Source: Pseudoalteromonas sp. '520P1 No. 423'
Lineage (GTDB): Bacteria > Pseudomonadota > Gammaproteobacteria > Enterobacterales > Alteromonadaceae
Assembly (NCBI RefSeq): GCF_001269985.1
Contig: NZ_BBZB01000001.1
Span: 1,922,001-1,986,000 of the forward strand
DNA length: 64,000 nt
Reading direction: 5' to 3'
This document shows, piece by piece, positions 25,871-35,752 of this stretch (within the stretch, counting starts at the first letter, position 1; every line of letters begins with the position of its first letter). The notes under the pieces were generated by a model that made no database searches, was not told the origin of the DNA, and saw nothing but the letters and a program-made list of their open reading frames with translations. Made by a program: the position numbers and the translations under genes.

Positions 25871-27058
25871 CTATGAAACAGCCCATTTAAACATTTCTTT
25901 ATAGCCAGGCTCTTTTCCATACATTATCATGCCCATTTTAAACATTTTTCCAGCTAGTCTTCTTGCATACCAACAAGTGATGCCAGTAGAAGTGATTGCT
26001 AATAATGTTTGCCACATAGGGACTTCTATTAATGCCATTTTAACCGGCATCGCCGCAAATGCAGTTAGTGGGAAATAGCTTAATACAGTCATAGCTAAAC
26101 CACTTGGGCTATCCATAACCATAAAAGTTAAAATCATAGGTACTAATGGCAACATCATAAATGATGTTTTACCACTATGATTAGGGTCATCAATAGCTGC
26201 GGCAATCGCCGCCATAAAGGCTGTCGCTAAATAGAGTCCCAAAATAGAAAATAATAAAAACCAAGGTAGTAAAAACCAATCAATAAAAGATAAATCAAAT
26301 GTTTGTCCATTGAGGATCACCTGAAAAAAGCCAAAACCTAATACAATTGATATTAAAGTGCTTGTCATTGCTTTTAGTGCCAGAAGCATTTGACCTAAAA
26401 TTTTACCATCAATCCAAGTTTGCGAGTCCATACAGGCATAGAGTTGCTCAGTGACACGCTGTTGTTTTTCTCCAGTTATAGAGACAAATATTTGAGCGAA
26501 TGAAACAAAAATACCTAAACCAATTAATATTAAAACACCTACAGCTGTTTCACGGGAGGTGTGCTCTTCAGATTTTATCTTAGTATCTAAATAATGGTTT
26601 TCAATGAAAATTGGATTTTTAATTTGCTGAAGTTGCTGCTGTGTCAAACCCAAACTTTGTGTGACTTTGGCGCTGTAATATGTTGTTAATACATTTGATA
26701 AATCTTTTTGCCAGCTATGTTTACCAACACTATAGAGTTTAAAAGTTGTTATTCCTTTATCAACCATTTGCTCAACTAAGATAGCATCAATTAGTTCATT
26801 ATTAAGTTGCTCTTTTAATACAACTTCAGGCTCAGAAGCTTTTTTAAACTCAAATAAGTCAAACTCACCAATTAATGGGCTTTGTGAAATCACGGCAACT
26901 TGATATTTTTCAGATGATAATCCTTGGCTGTTATGCCAAAAAAAGACCATAAGTGCGATGAGTAACATAACTGCTTTACCAATCAATTCCTGCTTGATCT
27001 TAAAAAAGTGCATAAACTCCCATTTGGCAACTAACCAAGTTTTATTATGCTGCGTCAT
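25871..27058 (-). CDS. ABC-2 type permease (NatB-like)
   Basis: A 395-residue membrane protein: first membrane helix at about 25-43, then a large extracytoplasmic loop (about 50-170). A cluster of five helices follows from residue 172 on (GVLILIGLGIFVSFAQIFV, TSTLISIVLGFGFFQVIL, FLLPWFLLFSILGLYLA, MMLPLVPMILTFMV, TLLAITSTGITCWYA). This is the NatB/YhaP layout of exporters that move sodium, drugs or peptides. It overlaps the ATPase gene upstream by 14 bases and is surely co-translated with it. The substrate is not known. Confidence 0.85.
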   Translation of the reverse strand: MTQHNKTWLVAKWEFMHFFKIKQELIGKAVMLLIALMVFFWHNSQGLSSEKYQVAVISQSPLIGEFDLFEFKKASEPEVVLKEQLNNELIDAILVEQMVDKGITTFKLYSVGKHSWQKDLSNVLTTYYSAKVTQSLGLTQQQLQQIKNPIFIENHYLDTKIKSEEHTSRETAVGVLILIGLGIFVSFAQIFVSITGEKQQRVTEQLYACMDSQTWIDGKILGQMLLALKAMTSTLISIVLGFGFFQVILNGQTFDLSFIDWFLLPWFLLFSILGLYLATAFMAAIAAAIDDPNHSGKTSFMMLPLVPMILTFMVMDSPSGLAMTVLSYFPLTAFAAMPVKMALIEVPMWQTLLAITSTGITCWYARRLAGKMFKMGMIMYGKEPGYKEMFKWAVS

Positions 27059-27983
27059 CTTGTATTGCTCCTTTATGGTCAGAAATTGCTTTTAAGTAAA
27101 GCTGATGTAAATCCATTTTTTTACTTTCTAAATTATCTATATGACCTAATGTCATAAGTTGCGTAAGGGCTTCATTTACTTGATTTGTATCGGCTAAATT
27201 TACTACAACTTTGTTTTTAGATAAGGCTTCATACTTAAAACCATTTAAAGCAAGTGAGAGTTGTTTAATATTAAATGGTGTTGCAAATTCAACTGTCAGT
27301 TGGGTACCTACACCGACTTGTTGCTGTATTTGAGTTAAATCACCATATAATACGGCTTCTCCTTGGTTCATTAATAACATGCGGTCAGCTAGTTTTTCTA
27401 CCATAGACATTTGGTGAGCACTTAATATTACTGTCATGCCTTGTTGTTTTAAATCGGATAAAAACAACACTACTTTTTCTTGATTGATAGGATCTAAACC
27501 TGAAAAAGGTTCATCTAAAATAACAAATTTTGGTTGGTGTAATACAGCATTCACTAGCTGTACTTTTTGCTGATTGCCTTTTGATAAGGTTTTAAGAGGT
27601 TGATCTTTTCGATCTAGTAAATCGAATTTCTCTAACCAGTGTTCCATGCGTTTGGTTGCTTCTTTTTTATTAATGCCATGCAATTGTGCAAAATAATGTA
27701 GGTTTTGCTCTAACGTTTTTTCTGCATATAAACCACGATCTTCAGGCAAGTAACCTAAAGCCTCTCCAGGTATTGCACTGTAAATCTCATCATTAAACGC
27801 TACCTGTATTTCCCCCTCATCTGGGTGTGTAAACCCAACAAGCATGCGTACTAAAGATGATTTTCCTGCGCCATTTGGTCCTAATAAAGCAAATATTTCA
27901 CCTTGCTGTACTGAAAAACTTAATTGTTTAACAGCTTCAACTTTTGCATAACGCTTTACAACATTGTTTATTGTAATTTGCAT
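27045..27983 (-). CDS. ABC transporter ATPase (NatA-like)
   Basis: A 312-residue nucleotide-binding subunit: Walker A GPNGAGKS at 35-42, signature LSKGNQ at 133-138, Walker B FVILDEP at 153-159 and switch His190. The C-terminal 90 residues form the extra domain seen in NatA and YhaQ-type proteins. It pairs with the permease 14 bases downstream (overlapping) to form the exporter; two of each subunit are expected. Confidence 0.9.
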   Translation of the reverse strand: MQITINNVVKRYAKVEAVKQLSFSVQQGEIFALLGPNGAGKSSLVRMLVGFTHPDEGEIQVAFNDEIYSAIPGEALGYLPEDRGLYAEKTLEQNLHYFAQLHGINKKEATKRMEHWLEKFDLLDRKDQPLKTLSKGNQQKVQLVNAVLHQPKFVILDEPFSGLDPINQEKVVLFLSDLKQQGMTVILSAHQMSMVEKLADRMLLMNQGEAVLYGDLTQIQQQVGVGTQLTVEFATPFNIKQLSLALNGFKYEALSKNKVVVNLADTNQVNEALTQLMTLGHIDNLESKKMDLHQLYLKAISDHKGAIQDDAA

Positions 27984-28094
27984 GATGTCTCCAATTTGTT
28001 ATTTTTATGGAGGTTATTTTACTTAAAATAAAAGGCAATAATGTCCCGAAAATCACTTTATATTGCCATTCATCATTTAGAAATATGCATCAAC

Positions 28095-29852
28095 TTAAGC
28101 TTCATTGACCATATCGGGCAACTTAAACTGCTTTTCCATCAAGTTTCTATAAAAACTTTGCTCTTGCATGAGCTGTTGATGCTGACCGCTCGCGATTATT
28201 TTTCCATCTTTGAGTAGTAATATTTGATCTGCATGTAACACTGTACTTAACCTATGTGCTGCAATTAAAGTTGTTCTGTCATTGCAAGCTTGTTTAAGTG
28301 CCTGTTGAATTTTATCTTCGCTGTTAGAGTCCAAACTTGCTGTTACTTCATCTAATATGAGTAAGGCTGGATCTTTTAAAAGCGCACGAGCTAATGCGAG
28401 TCTTTGTCTTTGGCCGCCAGATAGACTAATGCCTCTTTCGCCTATCTGTGTATCCAACCCTTTATCTAAAGTTGCGATATAAGATTGTAAATCAGCATCA
28501 TTCAAAGATTGTTCAATTTGATTTTCTGAAGGTTTCTCGTCTAGCCCGTAAATTAAGTTTTCATAAATAGAGCCAGATAAAACCGGAGAGTCTTGAGCAA
28601 CATAACCAGTTTGTTGATATAAACTTGTTAAACTACTATTGTCCAATGCTTGAACTCCAAAATAAATTTGGCCTGCTTGTGCATTATAAAAACCTTGTAA
28701 TAAAGAAAATAAACTCGACTTACCTGCACCTGATGTGCCCACTAAAGCAGTTGTTTTCCCTGCTGGTAGCGTAAAACTCAGCTCTTTAAATAGGTCTGGT
28801 TTATTTTTATAAGCAAAGTTGAGATTTTTAAAACTGATATCTTGATTTTTTATGAGAATCGGTAAACCTGATAAATTTTGCTGCTTGAGTTTTAGTATTT
28901 CTGAAATCCTAACAGCCGCACCCGCTGCTTTATTAAACATGGCAACAAACATACTCAATTGTGCGAAGGGTGCAACAACATTAATTAAATACATTATAAA
29001 TGCCACAAATGTACCTATGGTCATATCGCCATTGCTTACTAACGTCGCGCCATAACCAAGCACACAAATAATCGTCGCCATCACTACAATATTGATTAGT
29101 GGTGACATTATTGCCAGTAAACGTGTTTCTTTCATCGAGATATTATAAATTTGGTGAAACTTCTCGTTATTTTTATTAGCTTCAACTTTATGAGCATTAT
29201 GACTTCGGATCAGGCGTATTTGAGATAAGACTTCAGTTACTCGCGCCATTAAATTTGCTTCTTCATCTTGTAAAGACTTAGATAATGAAGAAAGCTTAAT
29301 TGTGAAAGGTAAAATAACTAGAAAGCTGATAACGACAGCGCTAAATAAGACGGCTGTTAAGCGCCAATCTAACCACCATAAAACAAAAAATGAGCCAATG
29401 AGTAAGATTAAACCTGAGATTAATGAGTGACTACCTTGACTGACAAAATCTTCAATTACTTCAGTATCTTTAGTTAACCGATTTGCAGGTTCTCCAGATG
29501 CTGTTTTGTCAAAAAAAGAAATAGGTAAATGAATTAAATGATTAAAAAACTTCTTACGTAATTTTAATTTTTGTTTATTACCAAGTAAGCCCAGTAAGTA
29601 GCTTAAAATACCACTGGCAATAGAACCAATAATTAATACTCCAGCCAGCATAAAAACAAGATGCCAAGAAAGCTGACTCGTTAGATTAAGCTCATCTAAA
29701 AGGTATTTAGTTTGTAGTGGTACTAAAAGCCCAAGCACTGCTTCAATTAAAATTAAAGCAACACAGGCAATGATCAGTTTGACACCTGGGTTGGAAGCTT
29801 TTAGTAAGCTTATTAAATCCTTATAGTTAACAGTTTTTTTATCTTCTTTCAT
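28095..29852 (-). CDS. ABC exporter, fused membrane and ATPase domains (MsbA/LmrA type)
   Basis: A 585-residue half-transporter working as a homodimer. The six-helix domain covers about 25-310, with helices near 27-47, 66-90, 143-160, 165-182, 250-270 and 280-300. The ATPase domain has Walker A GTSGAGKS at 372-379, signature LSGGQ at 477-481 and Walker B LLILDE at 497-502. Such proteins export lipids, drugs or peptides. It is divergent from the TetR gene, whose palindromic operator lies between them, so TetR control is likely. It is not an operon with the NatAB pair (112-base gap). Confidence 0.9.
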   Translation of the reverse strand: MKEDKKTVNYKDLISLLKASNPGVKLIIACVALILIEAVLGLLVPLQTKYLLDELNLTSQLSWHLVFMLAGVLIIGSIASGILSYLLGLLGNKQKLKLRKKFFNHLIHLPISFFDKTASGEPANRLTKDTEVIEDFVSQGSHSLISGLILLIGSFFVLWWLDWRLTAVLFSAVVISFLVILPFTIKLSSLSKSLQDEEANLMARVTEVLSQIRLIRSHNAHKVEANKNNEKFHQIYNISMKETRLLAIMSPLINIVVMATIICVLGYGATLVSNGDMTIGTFVAFIMYLINVVAPFAQLSMFVAMFNKAAGAAVRISEILKLKQQNLSGLPILIKNQDISFKNLNFAYKNKPDLFKELSFTLPAGKTTALVGTSGAGKSSLFSLLQGFYNAQAGQIYFGVQALDNSSLTSLYQQTGYVAQDSPVLSGSIYENLIYGLDEKPSENQIEQSLNDADLQSYIATLDKGLDTQIGERGISLSGGQRQRLALARALLKDPALLILDEVTASLDSNSEDKIQQALKQACNDRTTLIAAHRLSTVLHADQILLLKDGKIIASGQHQQLMQEQSFYRNLMEKQFKLPDMVNEA

Positions 29853-29929
29853 ATTATCTCCATATACATTGAAATAATTTCTATTGTGATAATTCGATTT
29901 TAGACTCAGCGCGACCTTAAAGTCAAAAT

Positions 29930-29953
29930 AAAAATGACCGACCGGTCATTTTT
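29930..29953. promoter_or_regulatory. TetR-type operator
   Basis: An 11-base arm AAAAATGACCG (29930-29940) and its exact complement CGGTCATTTTT (29943-29953) are separated by two bases. TGACCGACCGGTCA is a typical TetR/AcrR operator core. It sits in the 160-base gap between the TetR gene and the ABC exporter, about 60 bases from the TetR start. Confidence 0.75.
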
Positions 29954-30012
29954 ATTTATTTTTAAAGCGCGATATCAACTGATACAATCGTAGGAAATAC
30001 TTAAAATATATA

Positions 30013-30906
30013 ATGATGCTTGATAAAAGATTAAAAATTGTAACAGCAGCTGAGACTTTGTTTGATCAAAAGGGTTTTAAATCAACAAGTATGCAAGAGA
30101 TAGCCATTGAGGCAGGAATATCTAAAGGTGCAGTATATTTGCATTTTAAATCTAAAGATGAGCTATTGCTTGCTGTATGTGAAAGCCACACTAACCATAT
30201 TTCTAGTAAAGTAAAAGAGATATTAAATGATAACTCTATGGCACCTTTAGAAAAGCTAGCAACTCAAATTAGATTTCAGTTTGAAGAAATTCAAGATTAT
30301 CAGAATTTCTATCAATCTTTATTTAATGATGAAGCAATTAAGCTAAATCAAGAATTCATTATTTATTATCAAGAATACAGAGTTGAATGGCAGCAACTTC
30401 AAGAGGCATTTTTGCTTTCAATCTATGGTGAATCAGTCAGACCTTGGATTGTAGACTTGGCTGTATGCCTAGATGGTTTAGTGACAAGTTATTTAAGTTT
30501 AGCTATGCTTGAGCAAATTAAATTAGATATTGACCCATTAGTCAGTTGGGTAGTGCGCAGTATTGATAAAATTGCCTCAAATCTAGAGTCTGAAAAACCG
30601 AGCTCAGTCGTATCAGCTGATATGCTCTCTGGAAGAGAAGAGATAAATGCAAAAAAAGCTGAGCTTAAATCTAAGCATATAGAAAAAGCTTTGACACGTT
30701 TAATCGAAAAATCGGCTGGTTTGAAGATTAACCTAGATGCGCGAAATACATTAGAGGTAACATTAGCGCATTTAAAGACGCAACTTGAGGCACAAAAGCA
30801 AGATAAAGTGATGTTAAGAGCATTACTGGCAGGATTGCGTACATATCGAGGCTTAAGTAAAGAAAGGCAGTTATTAGCACAAAGGTTAGATATAGAATTA
30901 GTTTAA
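30013..30906 (+). CDS. TetR family regulator with long C-terminal extension
   Basis: A 297-residue protein. Residues 5-55 form the TetR helix-turn-helix domain (AAETLFDQKGFKSTSMQEIAIEAGISKGAVYLHFKSKDEL). The ligand domain reaches about residue 195. Some 100 extra residues follow, charged and helical (KKAELKSKHIEKALTRLIEK onward), which is longer than the usual 190-215 of the family. Two adjacent ATG codons (30013 and 30016) can start it. It probably represses itself and the exporter and is relieved by an unknown ligand. Confidence 0.88.
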   Translation: MMLDKRLKIVTAAETLFDQKGFKSTSMQEIAIEAGISKGAVYLHFKSKDELLLAVCESHTNHISSKVKEILNDNSMAPLEKLATQIRFQFEEIQDYQNFYQSLFNDEAIKLNQEFIIYYQEYRVEWQQLQEAFLLSIYGESVRPWIVDLAVCLDGLVTSYLSLAMLEQIKLDIDPLVSWVVRSIDKIASNLESEKPSSVVSADMLSGREEINAKKAELKSKHIEKALTRLIEKSAGLKINLDARNTLEVTLAHLKTQLEAQKQDKVMLRALLAGLRTYRGLSKERQLLAQRLDIELV

Positions 30907-31385
30907 TACAACACTCCATCTTAGTTAAATGATGAGTAAATCATTTGTTTTGCTTTATTAAACGCATACAATAATGAAATTATTTAATATTATAATTTAA
31001 CTTATGACTGCAGACAGATTTATTCCATTTAGAAAGCAAGATATTGTAAATATGTGTTTGCAAGAAATTGAAATTCAAGATTTAAAAGTTTCATTTACAC
31101 AGTTTTGTGAAATACTCTCAAGCCTAATCCATTATGACTATCATAATTTATTAGACAACCTTAAAAGTAATTACGCACCTTTTGATCCAAATTCAGATAC
31201 CCGTTTAATAAAAACATTCACGCCAAATGAAAGAGCTAAATGTCAAACTGCATTTGCGAAGGATTTTGCAAAAGTATTAGATGCCGCCAATTTTGAGATG
31301 CTCACAGAGCAAGACTTAAAAGATGCATTGAGTGAGGTGACCTTTCCCCGAGATTAGAACCAATTTTTTGATGAGATTCTTTATA

Positions 31386-32204
31386 TTATGCTGCTCTTTT
31401 CGCATATTCAACAGGCGGCAAATAATTCAGTGAGCTATGTGGTCGAACTGTGTTGTAGTGCTTGCGCCACAAATCGATTTCATATCGCGCTTCATCTAAG
31501 GTTCTAAACCAGTGTTGGTTCAAACATTCATTTCTGAACTTCCCGTTTAAGCTTTCAACAAATGCATTCTGTGTTGGCTTGCCTGGTTGAATAAAGCCCA
31601 GTTGTACCTCGCTTTCCTTGCTCCAGAAGAACATCGCTTTACTGGTGAATTCGGTTCCATTGTCGCAAATCACTTTCTTTGGTTTTTCCCGTTGCTCTAT
31701 CAATTCACTAAGAAACCGAGCCACCTGTCGTCCGCTAATAGAAACTGAGACAAGTTGACCAACCATTTCTCGTGAAAAATCATCAACTATATTCAATACA
31801 CGAAAGCGTCTCCCATTACTCAGTTGGTCCGATACAAAGTCCATAGACCAACGTTGGTTGGGGGTTGTAGGAACCTCAATAGGCTGCCTAGGGCGTGTTA
31901 GCTTCTTACGCTTCTTAGTCCTCACCTGTAGTGCTTCTTCAGTGTAGAGGCGATAAGTGTGTTTCCGATTGACCACTAAGCCTTCGCCTTTAAGCAAGCC
32001 ATGAAGCATCAAATAACCGTATCGCGGATATTGCGCTGCCAGTATTTTCAGCCGTGTACGAACGGAATCATCCGTCTTATTCCTTAGACTATATCGAAAC
32101 CCTGTTCTACTCACACCAGCAAGCTTGCAAGCCACCCGTTCACTCAAACTAAATTCGTCAATGAGATGTCGGACGACCGGTTTCCTTGCTGCTGGCGTTA
32201 CCAC
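31386..32204 (-). CDS. IS3-family transposase OrfB (DDE integrase domain)
   Basis: 272 residues. An N-terminal HTH_21-like region (RVACKLAGVSRTGFRYSLRNK) is followed by the rve-type integrase core: first Asp in RWSMDFVSDQL, second in VICDNGTEFTSKAM, Glu in NAFVESLNGKFRNECL, and the final RPHSSLNYLPPVEYAK. It overlaps orfA by 7 bases, allowing the frameshifted OrfAB fusion typical of the family. Confidence 0.92.
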   Translation of the reverse strand: MVTPAARKPVVRHLIDEFSLSERVACKLAGVSRTGFRYSLRNKTDDSVRTRLKILAAQYPRYGYLMLHGLLKGEGLVVNRKHTYRLYTEEALQVRTKKRKKLTRPRQPIEVPTTPNQRWSMDFVSDQLSNGRRFRVLNIVDDFSREMVGQLVSVSISGRQVARFLSELIEQREKPKKVICDNGTEFTSKAMFFWSKESEVQLGFIQPGKPTQNAFVESLNGKFRNECLNQHWFRTLDEARYEIDLWRKHYNTVRPHSSLNYLPPVEYAKRAA

Positions 32205-32461
32205 TTTTTTGACAGTACATCCTTCATAGCCTCAACTTCCAACAATTTATCTGCAAGCAACTTCTTTAGTTTATTGTTCTCAGACTCAAGATCCTTGAGT
32301 CGCTTGGCTTCGTTGACTTCCAATCCAGCATATTTACTGCGCCAGTTGTAGAAAGTACCTGAGGATATGCCCATCTCTCGACAGATGTCATCTACCTTTG
32401 CACCAGCCTCATGTTGCTTGATGGCCTTGATAATTTGTTCTTCGCTGTAACGTTTCTTCAT
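32198..32461 (-). CDS. IS3-family transposase OrfA
   Basis: 87 residues: helix-turn-helix EQIIKAIKQHEAGAKVDDICREMGISSGTFYNWRSKY followed by a leucine-zipper-like region (LESENNKLKKLLADKLLEVEAMK). Binds the element ends and multimerises with OrfB. Confidence 0.92.
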   Translation of the reverse strand: MKKRYSEEQIIKAIKQHEAGAKVDDICREMGISSGTFYNWRSKYAGLEVNEAKRLKDLESENNKLKKLLADKLLEVEAMKDVLSKKW

Positions 32462-33450
32462 TTTGAGATCTCCATTGTCTCCAGTTTATTGGAAATCTCA
32501 TCAATGTCATGGTCTTATTTTTGGGGGATAGGTCAGAGGGTACGATTAGAAGTTGAATTTGAAGATTTTGAGCAAGTGGTTTTTTATTGCAGAGGTGAAT
32601 CTCAATTAACAGATTCTATTAGCTCCTTTTGGGGTTTTCGGAAGAAAACAATTCATTTTACTAATTATGATCGTGTAGCAGTTTTCATTACTTTTAAAGA
32701 TAAAAGCTATTTTGATAAAAAAAGTAAGCAGCCAGTTGGTTTTGAGCCTAGTTCCACTATAGTCAAACTATTCCAAAATGTGCCAAAAGCAGATTTAGAA
32801 ATGCTATTTCCCAATAGTGAAGTAAAAATGCGACCAATAGATAAAGCGTTTATTGGTGTTTCAGCAGTTGTAGGTGGTGCTGTTATATTAGTTACTAAAT
32901 TGGGAGCTTCACTTATTTTACTTACTGCGTTATTCGCCTTTTGGTTTGGTTTTAGATCTGAAACTGTTGAAATGACGCAACAACACTTTATGTCTTTTGC
33001 AATTGGCATGGGGGTATTTGGCGGCTTTATTTTTAAAGAGTGGAGTAAATTTAAAAATCGTAAAATTAAATTTATGAAGGCGCTTTCTGATAATCTTTAT
33101 TTTAAAAATTTAGATAACAATGCGGGGGTATTTCATACTTTAGTTGATTCTGCTGAAGAAGAAGATTTTAAAGAAGCGATACTAGCCTATACATTTTTAC
33201 TTAAAGAACCTCATGGGCTTGAAGCTAGCGCTCTTGATTCCAAAATAGAGTATTGGTTTAAAAGTAAATATCAATGTGAACTAGATTTTGAAATATCAGA
33301 TGCCTTGTCTAAGCTTGAACGTATGCAGTTAGTTGTAATAAAAAATAATAAATATTGTGCAATAAAGCTTGATGAAGCTAAAAAGCAATTAGATAGTCAT
33401 TGGGATAATATTTTTGATTATTCGTAAATATTATCAGATAGGGTAAATAT

Positions 33451-33834
33451 TTATGAGTGGCGACTTATTTTATCTAAATAAGCGTCTATTTTATCTTTAG
33501 CTGCTTGGCTCATTTTACCTGTATGTTGTTGTTCATTGATAATTGTTTCAACTTTATCTATCCAATGATCAACATTTTTATTTTTTCTAAAGCCAAAACC
33601 TTGTTTAATCTCAAATAGATTAATCCAATGATCACTTAACCGCCCATATTTCATCATTTTATAAAAAAGACTGTTTTTTGCATCATGTCTACATAATACA
33701 TCTGTGATTAATAAAATGATTGATATTGGGCTAAGAATAAAATCTCTAAGGGCATCGGCGCCCAGTTTTAATTGAAATACAAAGCCTTTTTTAATGAGTA
33801 TCCAACGAAAATTTTCAGGTTGATTATTGTCCAT
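33451..33834 (-). CDS. conserved hypothetical protein
   Basis: A 127-residue protein, not recognised. It has one hydrophobic stretch (DFILSPISIILLITDVLC, about 31-48) and otherwise charged helices with several aromatic residues (HWINLFEIKQGFGF). No enzyme motif is seen. It reads toward the DUF3754 remnant end with a short gap. Probably a small peripheral or single-span membrane protein. Confidence 0.6.
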   Translation of the reverse strand: MDNNQPENFRWILIKKGFVFQLKLGADALRDFILSPISIILLITDVLCRHDAKNSLFYKMMKYGRLSDHWINLFEIKQGFGFRKNKNVDHWIDKVETIINEQQHTGKMSQAAKDKIDAYLDKISRHS

Positions 33835-33893
33835 GATACTTTTAACTTCCTTAAATGATAAAACAATTGTAACTTAGATTAAAAACCAATTAA

Positions 33894-34382
33894 TTAGCAA
33901 TTACTGGTTTGTACTGCATAAGTCGGTTTTAAGTTTAATCCTGCTGCCTGTGTGTATCTAAAATAGCAATTATTATCAGCGACTTGATTGTCTCTAGCTG
34001 TATCATAACCAATATAAGTATCTGTAATGCCTTGATACTTAATTTTTAAATCACTCGAAAGTGTGATCCGTTTTTCGATATCAGTATTATCTAAGTAATT
34101 CCATTTTAAGCGTGTATCATAAGTGCCATTTTTATCGGTATCGACATCAATTAGGTCTGCTCTTCCTGGTACTGGCAGGGCTGCATAGCTTGGTAGTTGA
34201 GATTGAATATACATAAAATCATTGGCTGTTTTTATACTTACTTCTATTTGACTAAGCACTTGTAATTTAGCGTCTTTAGATAAAGATAAAAACTTTGGCA
34301 GGGCGGTGACTGCAATGATAGCCAGAACAACTATTACAGTGACTAATTCGATTACAGTAAAACCTTTGTTTAAATTCTTCAT
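33894..34382 (-). CDS. type IV pilin-like protein, MSHA/pseudopilin type
   Basis: A 162-residue prepilin: leader MKNLNKG, cleavage before FTVIELVTVIVVLAIIAV (Glu5 present), then ALPKFLSLSKDAKLQ as in MshA/MshB-like pilins. Two late cysteines (NNCYF and the final TSNC) can form the D-region disulphide. Asp/Asn-rich DVDTDKNGTYD could bind calcium. No assembly genes adjoin, so it relies on an apparatus elsewhere. The start is supported by the fixed leader length. Confidence 0.85.
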   Translation of the reverse strand: MKNLNKGFTVIELVTVIVVLAIIAVTALPKFLSLSKDAKLQVLSQIEVSIKTANDFMYIQSQLPSYAALPVPGRADLIDVDTDKNGTYDTRLKWNYLDNTDIEKRITLSSDLKIKYQGITDTYIGYDTARDNQVADNNCYFRYTQAAGLNLKPTYAVQTSNC

Positions 34383-34767
34383 ATACGCCTAATAAAAAAT
34401 ATGAATGTTTAGTACTGTATCGTTTTTACAATACAATACTTAAACAATACACTTGTTAGGAAATAAATTCAAAAGGTTGCAGCACAATTGTGCTATGCCA
34501 GATTATCTGTAGATTAACTTATATGATTGAAAATAGTTTTAATTTTTTGCATTGTAAAATAATGTTTTAGTTGATTTTTTAATGTATTTATATCAACAAC
34601 ATGATGCGTGCCGATCAAAAAATATACTTTTATTTGTTGTAATAGAGGTTGTAGTCTATTAGTATGAGTTTTAGCTAACTAATTGTTAATCTGTTGTTAA
34701 CGTTTGTTTTCATTAATAGGATAATATTTTCAAAGGAAGGAGTGAAATAAAAATGTAAGGTTTATAT
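34383..34767 (+). promoter_or_regulatory. intergenic region holding the polysaccharide operon promoter
   Basis: 385 bases between the divergent pilin and the sugar transferase. It includes two close repeats GTTAAT/GTTAAC (34685-34700), a GATAAT hexamer at 34720 and the ribosome binding site AAGGAAGGAG at 34733. I see no ops/JUMPstart element. An exact promoter cannot be fixed. Confidence 0.4.
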
Positions 34768-35748
34768 ATGAATTTCAAGTTGTCTAATGGAATGAGTATG
34801 AGTGATGATGGAGTTATTGCTGACTCAAAACCGATGCACAAATCTGAACGAGAAAAAAATACAATTTATGTGTTTTGTCCAAACGATCTTCAAGAAAAGA
34901 TTACTAAATCACTCTCGAATTCTAAATGCTTTATCGTTTTTAATGATTTAAATTTAAATGATTTAAAGCATAAAGTAGTTCTATATTATCAACATGAAAA
35001 GTTATCTGATAAGTACAAACAATATTTATTACATGCAACACAAAGTGGTGCTCAAGTAGAAAGTATTCTAACTTATTTAGAGAGAAAGCATGGTTATACT
35101 GAAGTTGAGTTACTATATGAAAGCTACTTTATCCAAGGCACTCCTTTAACTATTTTATCTAATAGAAAAAGCTTAATTACTAAAAGAATTATTGATTGTT
35201 TTATTTCTTTTATCTTACTTACGATATGTTTACCAATACTCGTTATAGCGTCTTTTGCGATTAAATTAGAAAGTAAAGGACCTGTTCTATATCGACAAAG
35301 TCGAGTAGGAATAAAAAATACTGAATTTGATGTCTATAAGTTACGCTCAATGAGGAATGATGCTGAAGCAAAAGGTATTCAATGGGCTAATAAAAATGAC
35401 GCTAGAGTCACAGTTGTTGGTAAGTTTTTAAGAAAAACTCGCATTGATGAGTTGCCTCAGCTAATCAATGTATTTAAAGGTGAAATGTCTTTAATCGGAC
35501 CTAGACCTGAAAGGGCTTTTTTTGTTGAACAACTAGAAAAAGAAATACCTTTTTATTATTTTAGACATGCATTGAAGCCAGGTATTACAGGGCTTGCACA
35601 GGTTAAGTATAGCTATGGTTCTTCTTTAGAGGATGCTATATGGAAACACAAATATGATATTCATTATATTAAAAATTACAGTTTATGGTTAGATTTTAAA
35701 ATATTACTTCGTACGATCAAAACAGTAATAACTGGTATGGGGCAATAG
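34768..35748 (+). CDS. initiating sugar-phosphate transferase (WcaJ/RfbP type)
   Basis: A 326-residue bacterial sugar transferase (PF02397) that starts repeat-unit synthesis by moving a sugar phosphate to undecaprenyl phosphate. The single membrane re-entrant helix is at 141-163. The catalytic domain contains GPVLYRQSRVG, YKLRSMRND, RKTRIDELPQLINVFKGEMS and LIGPRPER. The N-terminal 130 residues are a small variable domain without extra membrane helices, so it is of the short rather than five-helix form. It is the first gene of a five-gene operon. Confidence 0.92.
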   Translation: MNFKLSNGMSMSDDGVIADSKPMHKSEREKNTIYVFCPNDLQEKITKSLSNSKCFIVFNDLNLNDLKHKVVLYYQHEKLSDKYKQYLLHATQSGAQVESILTYLERKHGYTEVELLYESYFIQGTPLTILSNRKSLITKRIIDCFISFILLTICLPILVIASFAIKLESKGPVLYRQSRVGIKNTEFDVYKLRSMRNDAEAKGIQWANKNDARVTVVGKFLRKTRIDELPQLINVFKGEMSLIGPRPERAFFVEQLEKEIPFYYFRHALKPGITGLAQVKYSYGSSLEDAIWKHKYDIHYIKNYSLWLDFKILLRTIKTVITGMGQ

Positions 35749-35752
35749 TATT

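Larger units (their letters stand above)
31369..32503. mobile_element. IS3-family (IS407-group-like) insertion element
   Basis: About 1.13 kb with terminal inverted repeats TGATGAGATT (31369-31378) and AATCTCATCA (32494-32503); a looser match extends further out (TAGAACCA against TGGTCTTA). Two overlapping leftward frames (orfA then orfB) and a complete DDE motif suggest a potentially active element. No target duplication is visible at these borders, so the true ends may lie a few bases out or a deletion followed insertion. Confidence 0.85.
31004..33427 (+). pseudogene. DUF3754 (TMEM143-like) membrane protein gene split by an IS3-family element
   Basis: The left part (31004-31357, 117 residues) opens with DRFIPFRKQDIVN and has the conserved YHNLLDNLKSNYAPFDPNSDT. 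The right part (from about 32515 to 33427) opens RVRLEVEFEDFEQVVFYCRGE, then the VKLFQNVPKADLEMLFPNSEVKM block, two membrane segments (VSAVVGGAVILVTKLGASL and LLTALFAFWFGF) and a winged-helix-like tail. Together they are a complete DUF3754 protein of about 420 residues, interrupted by 31369-32503. The right part's start region overlaps IS sequence, so it is unlikely to be made normally. Confidence 0.82.

Noticed and set aside
31369..32503. Target site duplication of the IS3 element
   Set aside because: The flanking bases on the two sides do not match at any border I could justify.
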